In this document: positions 12,501-21,400 of the stretch, one piece after another
Layout: each line of letters opens with the position of its first letter
Numbering within the stretch: the stretch's first letter is position 1
NCBI GenBank assembly: GCA_958510875.1
Contig: OY294068.1
Coordinates: forward strand, 35,754,297-35,818,296
Length of the DNA: 64,000 nt
Reading direction: 5' to 3'
Source: Endomychus coccineus
Lineage: Eukaryota; Arthropoda; Insecta; Coleoptera; Endomychidae
Program-made: the position numbers and the translations under genes
Notes under the pieces: generated by a model
What the model was told of the DNA's origin: nothing
Database searches by the model: none
The model's input: only the letters and a program-made list of their open reading frames with translations

Positions 12501-14272
12501 ATGAATATAATCTCGCACGAAAGAGTCCCCAGTACATTTCCATGTAGCTAGAAACCCATTATCGGAGAATTTCAACACGTCTCCTCCATGCGATAAGACT
12601 TCTTGCACCATCGATCCTATGCAATAATTCAACGTATCAGTTATTTTCGTGTTCCCCATAGCAGTGTTCATCTCGAATAAGTGAGAAAATCCTGAAATAA
12701 TTGTATTTTCTATAAGAACGAACAAACCATTGATTAATCATTGATTAATAAATCGACAAACAAACCTTTTAATTAGATCAGCAAGTGATGGCTCAAGCTA
12801 ATAGGAATTTTTCCTTTGTTAGTCTTATAAGCAAGGTACTGGTTGGCTCGAGTTAGATGAACAAGCAGAGGAATAGGAATCGCGAATTACGACAGACACA
12901 ATCCTCTTATTGGAAACACGAAATAAGGATGGTGTTGTTTTGAATTTGTGATGTTATACACGTCCATAACAAATTCTGTAAGTTCTAGGCCAAGTAGACT
13001 AGAGGCAGGAGACAAACTTTATAACTAGCGCTGTGTGCGAGATGAATTAAAATATGGACGCCATCAGGGCGTTGCTTAGAATACATCATTCTAAGTATGT
13101 ATATCCAATCTCTTCTTTTGCGCATGATTCTCTCGTGGATGTACAATAGCGTTTGGTTGTGTAGGAAGCCCCTACACTACGTCCATTATTTGACTCGCCC
13201 CTGCCACGGATGGTTAATCTCCTCTCTAGTCTTCTTGATTTAGGCATTCTAGGATTATCAGATTTTAACTGTTCTCTTAAATCTGTGAGATGCCGCTTGA
13301 ACATGGAAATCGGAATTTAGCCTGTTATACGACAAAAAGCATAGAACAATCCGATAATTTACTACACGAGGTATTATAAAAACAGTGAAAAGAGTTATGA
13401 CGAAACAGTTGAAATTATGATTGAAATAGAGCCCCCCACTTCTCCGGTTTCACCCGTTCATGTTTCACCTAGCGTCATCCTATGCGGTAGATGGTCTAAA
13501 TTCAAGGTAGAGGGCCCCTCACCCCTCTACTTGAGTTTAATAAAATACTTCTAAATACATTACTACTTACGTACATATGAATTATGATAGTTTTGAACTT
13601 TACTTTATACTTAATATACAAACTTGTAACATGTTTCTAAATCTTAATTGTGGGTTTCTATATTAAATAACTACATAACTTTGTCGTTTACGGAGCTTTT
13701 ATCTCTATTTATATATCACCTCATGCTACTACATTATATCGTTCTGTTCGGTTGTGAGTTGTGACATCCTGACATTACATCATGTCGAGTTATCAGACGT
13801 TTTATAATAAATTGTATCAGCCTCCCTTGAAATAATTCTGACCTCGAAAATGTAGATTGAAAACAAAGTAATTATGTTTATAAACAATGACAAGTGAATT
13901 GTCAATTTTGTATAGCTGCTTGCCATATTTACCAGTGATCTGACTGCACAAAATGCAGACATCATAAGATTTAATTGAATAATCGTTCACGTTGAAAAGA
14001 ACTTCATCAGGAACAAAGGAAGCGAGCGTTTGTGCTTGTTTTTTGTTAGTTTCCTCGTTCTGGGCATCAATTTCCTTGGATTGAACACTAGAATCCGAAT
14101 CCTGATCATCTTTCTGACGAAGAAATTCATTTGCAGATACTCTCATCGCCCATACATATTCTTCCTGATTCATCGCCATCATGGCAGCTAAAATCATCAT
14201 CCTATCGGTGTTTTGAAACTGGAGAATTAGTAAAATGCACTTACAAAAATCACTCTTCTTAGACTTAGGCAT
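528..14272 (-). CDS. Adenylate cyclase type 10-like (soluble adenylyl cyclase), 5' part, gene runs off left edge
   Basis: Five exons join with matching phases and GT/AG borders: 13933-14272 (ATG at 14272), 12428-12691, 8471-8685, 7529-7595 and 528-747. They give about 368 residues, ending two bases into a codon. The first three exons make the C1 cyclase domain, with the ITGF segment at about 112-115, GGDVLKF at 149-155 and the segment IMVGQPVLDVR later. The last two lead into the C2 domain (YEPLEFLSEMRQVSI). The family makes cAMP in response to bicarbonate and Ca2+, in sperm and elsewhere. The two C1 aspartates that bind catalytic metal in mammalian enzymes are replaced: Gln at about 111 and Asn at about 158. 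The Lys of the LKF motif is kept. The rest of C2 and the long C-terminal region lie outside the window. The large introns (about 6.8 kb between the last two exons) hold transposons. The start codon is the first in-frame ATG; a start further downstream is possible. Family call sure, activity doubtful. Confidence 0.88.
960..1135. repeat. Fragment of Penelope-like element end (family 1), with inverted halves
   Basis: It shares the end sequence seen at 3325-3420, 7283-7379 and 63725-63800: a block containing a CTGATGA-hairpin-GAAA motif and the tract TTTTTAGTGGATAAG. Here the two halves are in opposite orientation, and GAAACAATC / GATTGTTTC flank the block as an inverted repeat. CTGATGA, a GGCTAC/GTAGCT hairpin and GAAA occur intact on the plus strand at about 1073-1100. 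Confidence 0.6.
1297..2623 (-). mobile_element. Tc1-like DNA transposon, about 1.3 kb, defective
   Basis: Two imperfect terminal inverted repeats face each other: about 1297-1326 (TGATTTGAATACAAAACGCA, then ACACCTA) and about 2591-2623. They bracket a broken transposase gene on the minus strand. The length is typical of Tc1 elements, and the outer ends abut TA-rich sequence. It lies in a cyclase intron. Confidence 0.8.
1403..2397 (-). pseudogene. Tc1 transposase pseudogene
   Basis: Reading leftward from an ATG at 2397 (MPRVRQR), the frame shows the N-terminal helix-turn-helix region (SFREIANRVGRN), a second DNA-binding part (RRGSGHPRRTT) and the catalytic core segment MVWGAICYDSRS. It ends in the family-like C-terminus NRGGVTHY and a stop at 1403-1405. 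Several stops and frameshifts interrupt it, including one soon after the start, and the usual DNARPH motif around the second catalytic Asp is lost. It cannot encode an active enzyme. Confidence 0.8.
2624..3324. other. Intronic sequence, nothing recognised
   Basis: No convincing coding segment, RNA gene or terminal repeat could be seen on either strand. Confidence 0.4.
3325..4141 (-). mobile_element. Penelope-like retroelement, 3' half, minus orientation (family 1)
   Basis: Reading leftward from 4141, the translation starts with the late reverse-transcriptase segment HFLDINIIKDGN...MYRKPTQT, then LLHRLLNVPLSHQNY. After a frameshift near 3895 it continues (LVSKQKRKLERIQLTKLEPP) toward the linker before the endonuclease domain. 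This order is characteristic of Penelope-like reverse transcriptases. It ends in the family 1 terminal block at 3325-3420. Frameshifts and stops make it inactive. It sits head to head with the plus-strand copy starting near 4180. Confidence 0.8.
3355..3420 (-). ncRNA. Hammerhead-ribozyme-like motif in Penelope end (family 1)
   Basis: On the minus strand, CTGATGA (3403-3409) is followed by a perfect hairpin (GGCTAC, loop TTT, GTAGCC) and then GAAA (3383-3386). Flanking TTTACT and AGTAG tracts could form a short stem I. Type I hammerhead ribozymes are known in Penelope-like elements. One extra U sits between the CUGAUGA box and stem II, and the cleavage triplet is ambiguous, so activity is uncertain. 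Confidence 0.4.
5717..7273 (-). mobile_element. Mutator-like (MULE) DNA transposon with 9-bp target duplication
   Basis: The 9-bp direct repeat CACATTTTG occurs at 5708-5716 and 7274-7282, immediately outside the element. Its ends form long imperfect inverted repeats sharing GACTAGCGCGC near the tips and GAGCTACCTGC further in. A 9-bp duplication and long GC-richer terminal repeats are typical of Mutator-like elements. A related Penelope copy without the insertion is present at about 3420-3470 on the minus strand and has a single CACATTTTG, which confirms the boundaries. Length 1557 bp. Confidence 0.92.
5826..6730 (-). pseudogene. MULE transposase pseudogene
   Basis: The reading starts at an ATG at 6730 with KRKDRAINAGQRRR, a basic N-terminal motif of this transposase group. 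It continues in another frame with YMDGTFEYC...FQQLFIIHG (6366-6575), which holds the first catalytic Asp region. The last segment is GCLFHFTQAWFRKIYEFGL to the end (5826-6227). The piece between is deleted or frame-shifted. The order and motifs fit a Phantom-like MULE transposase, but the gene is broken. Confidence 0.8.
7596..8470. other. Cyclase intron, nothing recognised
   Basis: Intron between cyclase exons 8471-8685 and 7529-7595. No coding segment or repeat structure was recognised. Confidence 0.5.
8848..9325. repeat. Hairpin-forming repeat, MITE-like
   Basis: Two arms of about 65 bp (8848-8913 and 8915-8983) are inverted copies meeting at the perfect hairpin CGAGTGGC/GCCACGAG. A second inverted pair, TTTTGTAATTTGC near 8984 and GCAAATTACAAAA near 9299, brackets the rest. 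No coding sequence is visible. It is probably one or two non-autonomous elements in the cyclase intron; the family is not identified. Confidence 0.55.
9440..10497 (-). pseudogene. hAT-type (ZBED/GTF2IRD2-like) transposase pseudogene
   Basis: Reading leftward from an ATG at 10497, the pieces run in family order. First comes KVDSECRTFKDQWNFQYF, then the RHYETKYFKNYSKYTG segment of the degenerate zinc-finger region, then LPLALDESTDVSDTAQ and LKSITTDGGKNMCGKNKG. These motifs belong to domesticated and active hAT transposases of the ZBED5/GTF2IRD2 type. The first stop comes four codons in and more follow. No intact terminal repeats were found. Confidence 0.72.
10498..12427. other. Cyclase intron, no recognised gene
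   Basis: Open frames of 66-118 codons occur (for example plus 11068-11424), but none shows a recognisable family pattern or splice context. It may hold degraded mobile DNA. Confidence 0.4.
12692..13932. other. First cyclase intron, nothing recognised
   Basis: Intron between the first and second cyclase exons. It contains a purine/pyrimidine-rich, GC-richer patch at about 13430-13530 without clear coding potential or repeat structure. Confidence 0.45.
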
Positions 14273-15270
14273 TTCGACAAGAAATTTTAGGATGCACGGA
14301 AAAATTTAAGTATGTATCAACATATAATTTGATGAGTCAAAAATAAATACCAGTTATATTTTCATCTTTTTTATTATTCACTTGTTACCAATCATGACTA
14401 GATCACAAAAAAGGAGGACAGATCTACCAATCATCAAGTTTTAAATAGAACATAATTGTTTTATTTTGAATTTAGTTTCCAATTCTTGAATGGGAGTTTA
14501 TTATTTCTAAGACGTAGTTTCGATAGCGGGGTATATCTATAAAACTACAACTATCTTTGCCATTTATTATTACTGGTATGTAACAATTGTGGGTTGGTAC
14601 AAATGCTCAATGAAATCATTAATTCGACAATAAGTACTTTGAACCGAGTTGTATGTTCTTGGTAGCTAACTGTTGATGTTGACCGACTAAGTAGTTGTTG
14701 ACATACTCTGAAATAATCGGAGGATAAAAAGTAAAAGAAAGATATTATTAATAACTTATTGATAATTCTAGAAGTGAGGTGTGTCCTAGAGAATGTATAC
14801 AAATCGATTCGAGAAATGTGAATTGAGGGTACCTAATACTTGTTAAGTATCGAAATTAGAAGAAATTAAAAAATTTGTTGTCACGTAAATTTCTGTCCAT
14901 GTGAATGAAATTGTTTATCATATTAAGTGTATTCAAAGATTTCAAGTTACAAAATTGGAAGTTAAGTATCCTCCAAGGTTACCTAATAATGATTCTTCTA
15001 TTCTAGTACACTCAACAGCCCAGGGTTCGGAAGGCGATCATTTCCAAATAATACTTTGGTATCTTAGACTATTTAACACAGAATAAATAGTCTAAGTTTG
15101 AATAAATAGTCTAAGTTTGGTATATATTTTCCATAGATTTAATAACATCGTTCTTCTGATTCTATGTTAATTTCTGTGACCTAACCTTACATTCCCTATG
15201 TAGATACGAAGGTGGTTTTGGTTTGTAATTGCATCTTCGGAGAATTTAATATCTTTTATATGCTTTTGTA
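14273..15270. promoter_or_regulatory. Intergenic region between divergent cyclase and mRpS17 genes
   Basis: About 1 kb separates the cyclase ATG (14272, minus) from the mRpS17 ATG (15271, plus). Promoters of both genes must lie here or be shared, but no convincing TATA or initiator could be assigned. It includes the short tandem repeat at 15082-15119. Confidence 0.35.
15063..15119. repeat. Tandem 19-bp repeat with palindromic core
   Basis: The unit AATAAATAGTCTAAGTTTG occurs twice in tandem (15082-15119). The preceding TTAGACTATTT is an inverted copy of the AAATAGTCTAA core. It lies about 150 bp upstream of the mRpS17 start. No function is claimed. Confidence 0.7.
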
Positions 15271-15807
15271 ATGGCAGCCCAAACAACACTCAAGTCGATA
15301 ATTTCTTTAGGACAGTGTGTTCCTTGTTTAAAACAAAATGCGTCAAAGTTCAAAATCAAAAGATTAGATTTGGATAAAAATTTGCTCATGGTGAGTTATA
15401 ATGCGCCAAGTTATCGGGTGTAGATGAAATAGCCAATATGTTTTTAGTATTTTCCTAAAGAGGAGTTTATCTATGCATCTGATCCCGAAAAGAAATGTAA
15501 GACAGGAGACATTGTGCTGATTGAGAAACTTCCACAAAACCTTACACGGTTGATTACACATAAAGTGAAAGAAGTAATTTATCCATATGGGGACATTAAA
15601 GACCCTTTAACTGGTAAGAGTGTAGTCGTAGGTAAATTTAGAGAACACATAGATATAATCAACAAGGTCTATGGTGAAACAACATCTGGATTTAAATATG
15701 ATAAAGCACCAAACAGAGGATGGCAAGAAGATAAAAAGGATTTCACGCATGTGAACACATATTTCAAATACCATGATTCTGGGAAAGATGAACCACATGC
15801 TGTCTAG
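15271..15807 (+). CDS. mRpS17: Mitochondrial small ribosomal subunit protein S17 (uS17m)
   Basis: Two exons, 15271-15390 and 15448-15807, joined across a 57-bp GT...AG intron, give 159 residues. The protein is a nuclear-encoded component of the mitochondrial small ribosomal subunit that binds small-subunit rRNA through an OB-fold. Family features are the N-terminal LGQCVPC stretch, the CKTGDIVLIEKLP strand region, LTRLITHKVKEVIYP, and the insect-type C-terminal tail KKDFTHVNTYFKYHD...EPHAV, which closely resembles the fly protein as I recall it. The length is as expected for insects. A poly(A) signal follows at 15887-15892. The gene is divergent from the cyclase gene. Confidence 0.95.
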
Positions 15808-15886
15808 AATATTCTGGTAGATTGAATTGATGTAGCTTCCTCTATGGTAGGAAGAGGCTAATGAATATTGTAATTTGTATGTATAT

Positions 15887-15892
15887 AATAAA
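15887..15892 (+). terminator. Polyadenylation signal AATAAA of mRpS17
   Basis: AATAAA lies 80 bp after the mRpS17 stop codon, in an AT-rich stretch. It is the only canonical signal close behind the gene. Confidence 0.7.
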
Positions 15893-16001
15893 ATTATTGT
15901 TACTGATGTTTAAATTTTGCATAAGCAGTATTTAGAAAATAGATGTCTCAGAAAAGAATAGTCAGACAATAAAAATATATGATTGTTGACAAACATTTCA
16001 G

Positions 16002-16311
16002 TTTTTTTTTTTGCGAGGTGGTTGAAACCCTTTATGGGCACCTTATGGTCCTGTAACATCCCATAACGTAGTGTGGGAGTCCCTGACTCCAAATTTTAAT
16101 CATATCAGATATACCCACTAAACACTCCACCTCGTGTGGTAGGCTCAATCCTGCAACCAGGGCAGTCTCGATGACACATGGTCTTTGGCACATTGTATCT
16201 TGCTTCACCACTTTCTCAGGCCATCGGAAAAATTCTGCAGTCACTGGATTCGAACCCACGGCTGGCAACCACAGTGATTGGAAGATCGATGCTTCTACCA
16301 TTGAGCTACCT
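16002..16311 (-). mobile_element. tRNA-derived SINE
   Basis: On the minus strand a tRNA-like head begins at about 16311. The A-box region is TAGCTCAATGGTAGAAGC, the anticodon-loop-like sequence is CTTCCAA (anticodon UCC, glycine-like), and the B box is GGTTCGAATCC. An unrelated body of about 220 bp follows and ends in an A-run of 11 (16002-16012). The A/B boxes with a 3' poly(A) tail define a SINE rather than a tRNA gene, because the acceptor stem cannot close. Confidence 0.82.
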
Positions 16312-16666
16312 AATAATAATAATAACCACCACGATTATATTTGCTACTGATAGTTGAAGTTATATTTTTAATAACAACATGTGTATATTGTTTATATAAA
16401 GAAATTAAACTATGAGTATTGAACAGTCTTTATTTTCAGTTTTTACATTAAACTCTTTATGTATATAATTATACTACAGTATTTTACATCTTAACACATC
16501 ATAAAAATATTTACAACTTGTGCATATTAAAGCTAATATTAACATAACCAGGTACAATTATTTCGAAAATAAACAATATCGAGTTAAAAGTACATTCAAC
16601 CACCTTTCAGCAACACATCAACATTCATTACTATAATTCTAGATGTGCAGGAAGTTATTTTATAAA
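16312..16666 (-). other. Probable 3' untranslated region of an unidentified minus-strand gene
   Basis: AT-rich sequence downstream of the stop codon at 16667-16669. An AATAAA on the minus strand near 16424-16432 (plus-strand GTCTTTATT) could be the poly(A) signal. Confidence 0.35.
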
Positions 16667-16793
16667 CTAATATTTATGTAAGTGTGAACTGTGAATACTT
16701 GATGATTTGGTGTGTGCAATATTAGCGTAATCATCAGCCATATCCTCCTTCCTTCCGAAGTTTCTAATTTTTTGGTGACACTGTTCGATTTCC
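16667..16793 (-). CDS. Putative terminal exon of an unidentified gene
   Basis: An open segment of 41 residues (EIEQCHQKIRNFGRKEDMAD ... HSSHLHKY, stop TAG) is preceded at 16794 by a good acceptor with a pyrimidine tract (CATTATTCATTTAG on the minus strand). It is hydrophilic, with a Ser/His-rich tail. No family was recognised and no upstream exon was found before the Fcp1 3' end. The foldback element at 16892 starts 98 bp upstream and would lie in its intron. It could be a chance frame. Confidence 0.35.
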
Positions 16794-16891
16794 CTAAATG
16801 AATAATGACAAAGTTGGGTGATAGATTCTTTCAATTCTAATGAATACACTTTGATGATATACTTACTTACTTTAAGTGAATGTATATCTAC

Positions 16892-18066
16892 ACAGGCTGT
16901 TTCAGATTTTTCGTTCATAACTTCGGCAAAGATAGAACTTCTGAAAATAATAGGGAGCTTACGATGTTTTGAAAATTTATAACATTTTCTTCATTATCTT
17001 CTGAACAAATGGAGATTTTCTTCAGTCCAAACTTGGTAAACTTCAGTTTCACTGAATGAGACATTTTTTAGATGACAAAATGTTTTCGAGACAAATACAG
17101 TAGCGTAGTTATCGAGTTTTGTACCCATTTAAACCCCTTTAACTTCTACGCCAATGGTCGAAAATCATTATTGTACAAATTTAAGAACTTTAATTTATTT
17201 TCTATAAAAAAGTATTCTTGACAAATTTCACTTAAAGGCTTCCTGTTCGAGCTATTTTGACTTTTCTAATCACGGTTATCTTAAGGAATTTCTTTTGAAA
17301 TGCTATTTAAAACGTAGGAATATATTTAAATGCCTATTTATTGGTAGCGATTAAAAATAATTCATAATAAATGCTCAAAATGGGGATATTTGAAGATAAA
17401 ACTATGCCACGCCGGTTCATAATAGAGAAGATCGACTTAATCGTATTCGAAGAGCTTGTGGTGAAATTAATGATAAAATGTTAATTCGAACAAGAAGGTC
17501 GTTAAGAAACCTATCTCTGCGTTGCGTTAAATTAAATGGATCATTTTGAGCATTTATTATGAATTATTTTTCATCGTTACCAATAAATATGTATTTAAAT
17601 ATTTTCTTACATTTTAAATAGTCTTTCAAAAGAAATTCCATAAGATAATCCTGATTAGAAAAATCAAAATAGCTCGAACATGAGTGAAATTTATCAAGAA
17701 TACTTTTTATAGAAAATAAATTAAAGTTTTTAAATTTGTATTTAATGATATATTCCGACCATTGGCGTAGATGTTTAAGGGGTTTAAATGAGTACAAAAC
17801 CCCGTAACTACACTACTGTATTTGTTTCAAGAACATTTTGTGTCCAAAAAAATTTCTCATCCAGTAAAACTAAAGTGTACCAAGTTTGAACTGAAAATTT
17901 TTATTTGTTCAGAAGATAATGAAGAAAATGTTATAATTTTTCAAAATTTCAACCCTGTATCTCGGAAACGAAATGATTTAGAGAAAAATTTTATATAAAA
18001 GACCCTTATTATTTTTAGAAGTTCTATCGTTTGCCAAAGTTATGAACAAAAAACTGAAACACCCTG
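16892..18066. mobile_element. Foldback element made from an inverted duplication of a mariner-type transposase 3' end
   Basis: Two long inverted arms (about 16892-17385 and 17525-18066) differ at scattered positions. The tips read ACAGG(G/C)TGTTTCAG and are followed by TA at the right end. The spacer still encodes a transposase C-terminal segment on the plus strand (NREDRLNRIRRACGEI ... LRCVKLNG, then HFEHLL and stop after a frameshift). The left arm contains the inverted copy of the HFEHLL end. It therefore looks like a non-autonomous derivative built from two 3' ends in inverted orientation. Confidence 0.78.
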
Positions 18067-18479
18067 TACCTATATATATATATATATTTCATTTGGATAT
18101 ACATCTTCATAGTTTCAAGTGGAAAATACTTATATTTAGACATTTTTGGATCACTCATTTAATACAAGGTTGGCATGTGGTATCATATTATTCAACTGTT
18201 TTTTTGATAGTTACCACGATTGCAGCGCTCTAAACCATGAGTTAGAATCGTGCAGTTATGGGACTTGTTCGTATTTAATATTTTTCAAGTATAATTTTAT
18301 TATTTCTATAAATTCGAAATCGTACAAAGTAGGCTTTGAAATAATTGTTAAAAGCATCGTTTGACTTGCATGTCACTGATACTATATTAGCTTCGAATTC
18401 GCTGTTGATCCTAGCATAAGAGCGTAAAAACTACTAAAATGTTGCTGGCACAAGAAGTATTGGTTAATATGGTTTTCAT

Positions 18480-19190
18480 ACTTGATGAATGCTTCAGAAA
18501 TCTTTCATTAGCTACAAGAATTTATTCAAACAGAAGACATCCACAAAGCGATTCTTTTCAATTAGTGCTAGAGGTTTACAGACAATGGTAGCGTCGAGCA
18601 CAAAAAAAGCGGATCACCACTCTGTAGTTACGGATGAAAACGAGTTTCTGGTTTGGAATGTATGCAGGAAATCCCGCAACTCGGTATAAGATTAATTAGT
18701 CGGATAAGATAAAAAGCAGAACTATCATCCTTATCACATCCACTTACACCAGGAATGTATGTTTCATTATTGACACGATAAATCCACACCATTTCCAAGC
18801 AAATAACGACCAATACTTTTGGGCGAGAATTTTAGGAACCTACGTCATAGGGCTATTTTTTTTAATGAACATTTAAGGAATTTATGCACATTCAGCGGAA
18901 TACCTTAAAAGATTTGTTGGGCGACATACTATTACCTACTTATCGACGGATGTCGATGAAACGTGACTGTGCTCCACCTCACAATGCCGCCAATCGGATA
19001 TTTTAAATGAAAGTTTCACCAAACAGATGAATTAGGTGCCGAGTTCCAGTAAGTGGGCCTATAAGATTTCCAGATCTGACGCTGTGACGCCTGTTTATGG
19101 AGATTTATAAAAAGCAAAGAAAGATATGCCAAACAAATCAGTAGGTTTTTGAGAAGTTTAAACAAATTCGTGCCAATGTGGAAATGTAAT
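18480..19190 (+). pseudogene. mariner-type transposase pseudogene
   Basis: Degraded plus-strand segments appear in order: HFQANNDQYFWARILGTYVI (about 18785-18850), the second-Asp region as DCAPPHNA (near 18965), NESFTKQMN and SGPIRFPDL (near 19055). They match the transposase type also seen at 27694-28610 and 61850-62170 (DGAPxHNA, GPIxWPxRSPDLTPLDFF). Frameshifts and stops abound. No terminal repeats were found. Confidence 0.65.
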
Positions 19191-20139
19191 TTAAAGATCG
19201 AATTCGTATGTGCATTGACCAAAACTGAAGACATTCTGATGTACATAGTGCACTTATATTATTCCATATTGCTTGTTTTAATATGTTTAGAATCTTGGTT
19301 AATATTACGTTTTGTTTTCGTTATGGATAAAGGTCTGTTTTTGTTTGACCATTTTTCAAACATATGTATGTTGATGGCCGGATTATTACCGAAGTGAACA
19401 AAAGAGAATAACAATATAATTTTTTTGTCAAGATAAACCTACATAATATTATTTCAAAGCCTACTTCGTAAGAATTTCAAGAAATAATCGAATATTAGTC
19501 ATTAACTATTAGAGATAGATACGTAAGAGAATTCAATTTCCGGAGGGAATGATAATAAATTAATAATAATTTGTGAAAAAAATGTTATTCATGTATAAAA
19601 ATGATCCAGTACTGAGGAAAGTATCTATGGCCCTTAGGTTCATACACATTTTAGTGGTAGTGAATATAATAGGAAGTGTTCATTGTATGTTACCTTGGAA
19701 ATCACCAAGAAGTCAATAGTTGGCTGGAAAGATTTTTGAAAAATAACACCAGTTTAAGAATTAGATTGGTCATAAAATTAAATTATCAAAAATTCTGTAG
19801 GATTTCAAGGGTGGGTCATCTCCAATCAAGCCCTTCGAATGCTTCAGTTGACATTCACTTACCATCAATTAATAATCAAACCAGTGTTCAAAATTTGGTT
19901 CTTCTAAGTTAAAGTGTTACAGATACATGGGTGCAACTTGATATAGAGGTAAGTTGTATTGATTCCCAATATTTTGGTTGCTCCTAAACATGCCTTCGGT
20001 CTGTATCGGTTCCTGAGCGGGACACCCTCATACGACATTTTTGACGTATAAGGGTGTGGCGAGTTTGAGAATTAAACTCTATTTTACACGAGACTTGAAA
20101 TATTTCATCTTGAAATAATGTGGCAAACTGTTTCACCAC
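19191..20139. other. Intergenic sequence, nothing recognised
   Basis: Only short open frames without family resemblance. A GC-richer patch near 19980-20060 has no recognised structure. Confidence 0.4.
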
Positions 20140-21320
20140 AATGGCTCAAAGCTAGGAGTTATTAACTAAAGCTAAATTAATGTTAATGGGAGTAGGCAGT
20201 GGTTTGGGTGAGTTAATGTAAAAAATTGTTGACTTATATATAAAAATTCATACTGGGTCAAGAATCTTTATTAAAATTGTTGACGTATGGTGAATTATAG
20301 GTATCGATTTGGTCATTTAATATTATGTTACTATTGCTTTTTAAATATTTTAAAATTTCTATGGATTCTAAAATATTGAGTTTATGTTCTTTTTCTTGAA
20401 TCTGTAAAATATCGGGATTAAGGGTGAAATTGTGATAATGTTAATACCAGATCAAATTTCGCATGTCTAACATTCATTTAGTTAACCACTTACAAAAAAT
20501 ATCTAACTTTGTCGAGAACCAGAATATATATGTCGCTTTTAAAACAACTAATAATCTATATTCATATATTAATAATTTAAAATCTAAAAGATAAATTAAA
20601 AAAATATGGAGTTTACAGGCTGAGGTGTGATGACTGTAGTGCCTTGTACATAGGACAAACTGGACTCTAAAAAAGGACTCTAACTACGTGAATCACATAT
20701 TGGAACACAATTTCCCCCCTAATCCCGATAGTTTACATCCTCAAGAAAAAGGACAACTCAACATTCTAGGATCCATAAATTTATTTATTTTTCTTTAAAA
20801 AAAATTTATAAATTTTAGTATTAAAACTCATTTATTTGATTATTTTTTTTAAAGAAGAAATTAAATTTTTATCAAGAAATGTACACTGTCCTTTCAAACA
20901 AATTTGAATATTGAAAAAACATGCTCGCAATATCGATTGAATCGACTTTAAAAAAATTTTGAAAGTACATAACCAATCGTGTTTTTATTTTAAATCAATA
21001 AAATTCCAAAAAAAAAATTAAAAATATTCTAGGCGGCGCATTATGAAGTATATGGCTTGAAATTTTGGGAAAACTAATATTTCCTGAGGCAGAAACCACC
21101 CACAAAATTTCATCGTTATCCAAAGACCTCACCTGGGATGAAGTGCGAATATGACCTGGAATGCGCCACCTATAATTCACCACGTGTCAACAATTTTATA
21201 AATAAACTCCCACCCAAACCATTACCTATCTCCGCCCCTCAATTTGCACCACATAAGTTTGGTTTCTAATATTTAAGGTCATAATTTTAGATTTAGCTTT
21301 AGTTGATGGCTCCTAACAGA
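20140..21320 (+). mobile_element. Penelope-like retroelement remnant with GIY-YIG segment (family 3)
   Basis: At about 20465-20720 the plus strand encodes the linker AFKTTNNLYSYINNL and then the GIY-YIG endonuclease start KKYGVYRLRCDDCSALYIGQ, typical of Penelope-like elements. Inverted copies of a terminal block flank it at about 20140-20340 and 21150-21320, sharing GGTTTGGGTG, AAAATTGTTGAC and GGTGAATTATAGGT. The reverse transcriptase is missing. Confidence 0.65.
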
Positions 21321-21400
21321 AATAAATCCCTAACAATGTTTTTGGTACAGTTTTGTACCAAATGGGTTACAATTTTGTGAGCATAGTCCCTAAACAACAT

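Noticed and set aside
14210..14262. A stretch in the first cyclase exon reading GTAAGTG...CTAAT...CCAG like a complete intron
   Set aside because: It is only 26 nt long, too short for splicing, and removing it brings an in-frame stop. The frame reads through it.
15082..15119. Start of a CRISPR-like or minisatellite array
   Set aside because: Only two units in direct contact, with no spacers.
16032..16301. 89-codon minus-strand frame
   Set aside because: It is the body and tRNA-like head of a SINE.
16235..16311. A functional tRNA-Gly gene
   Set aside because: The A and B boxes are present, but the acceptor stem does not pair and a SINE body with an A-tail follows.
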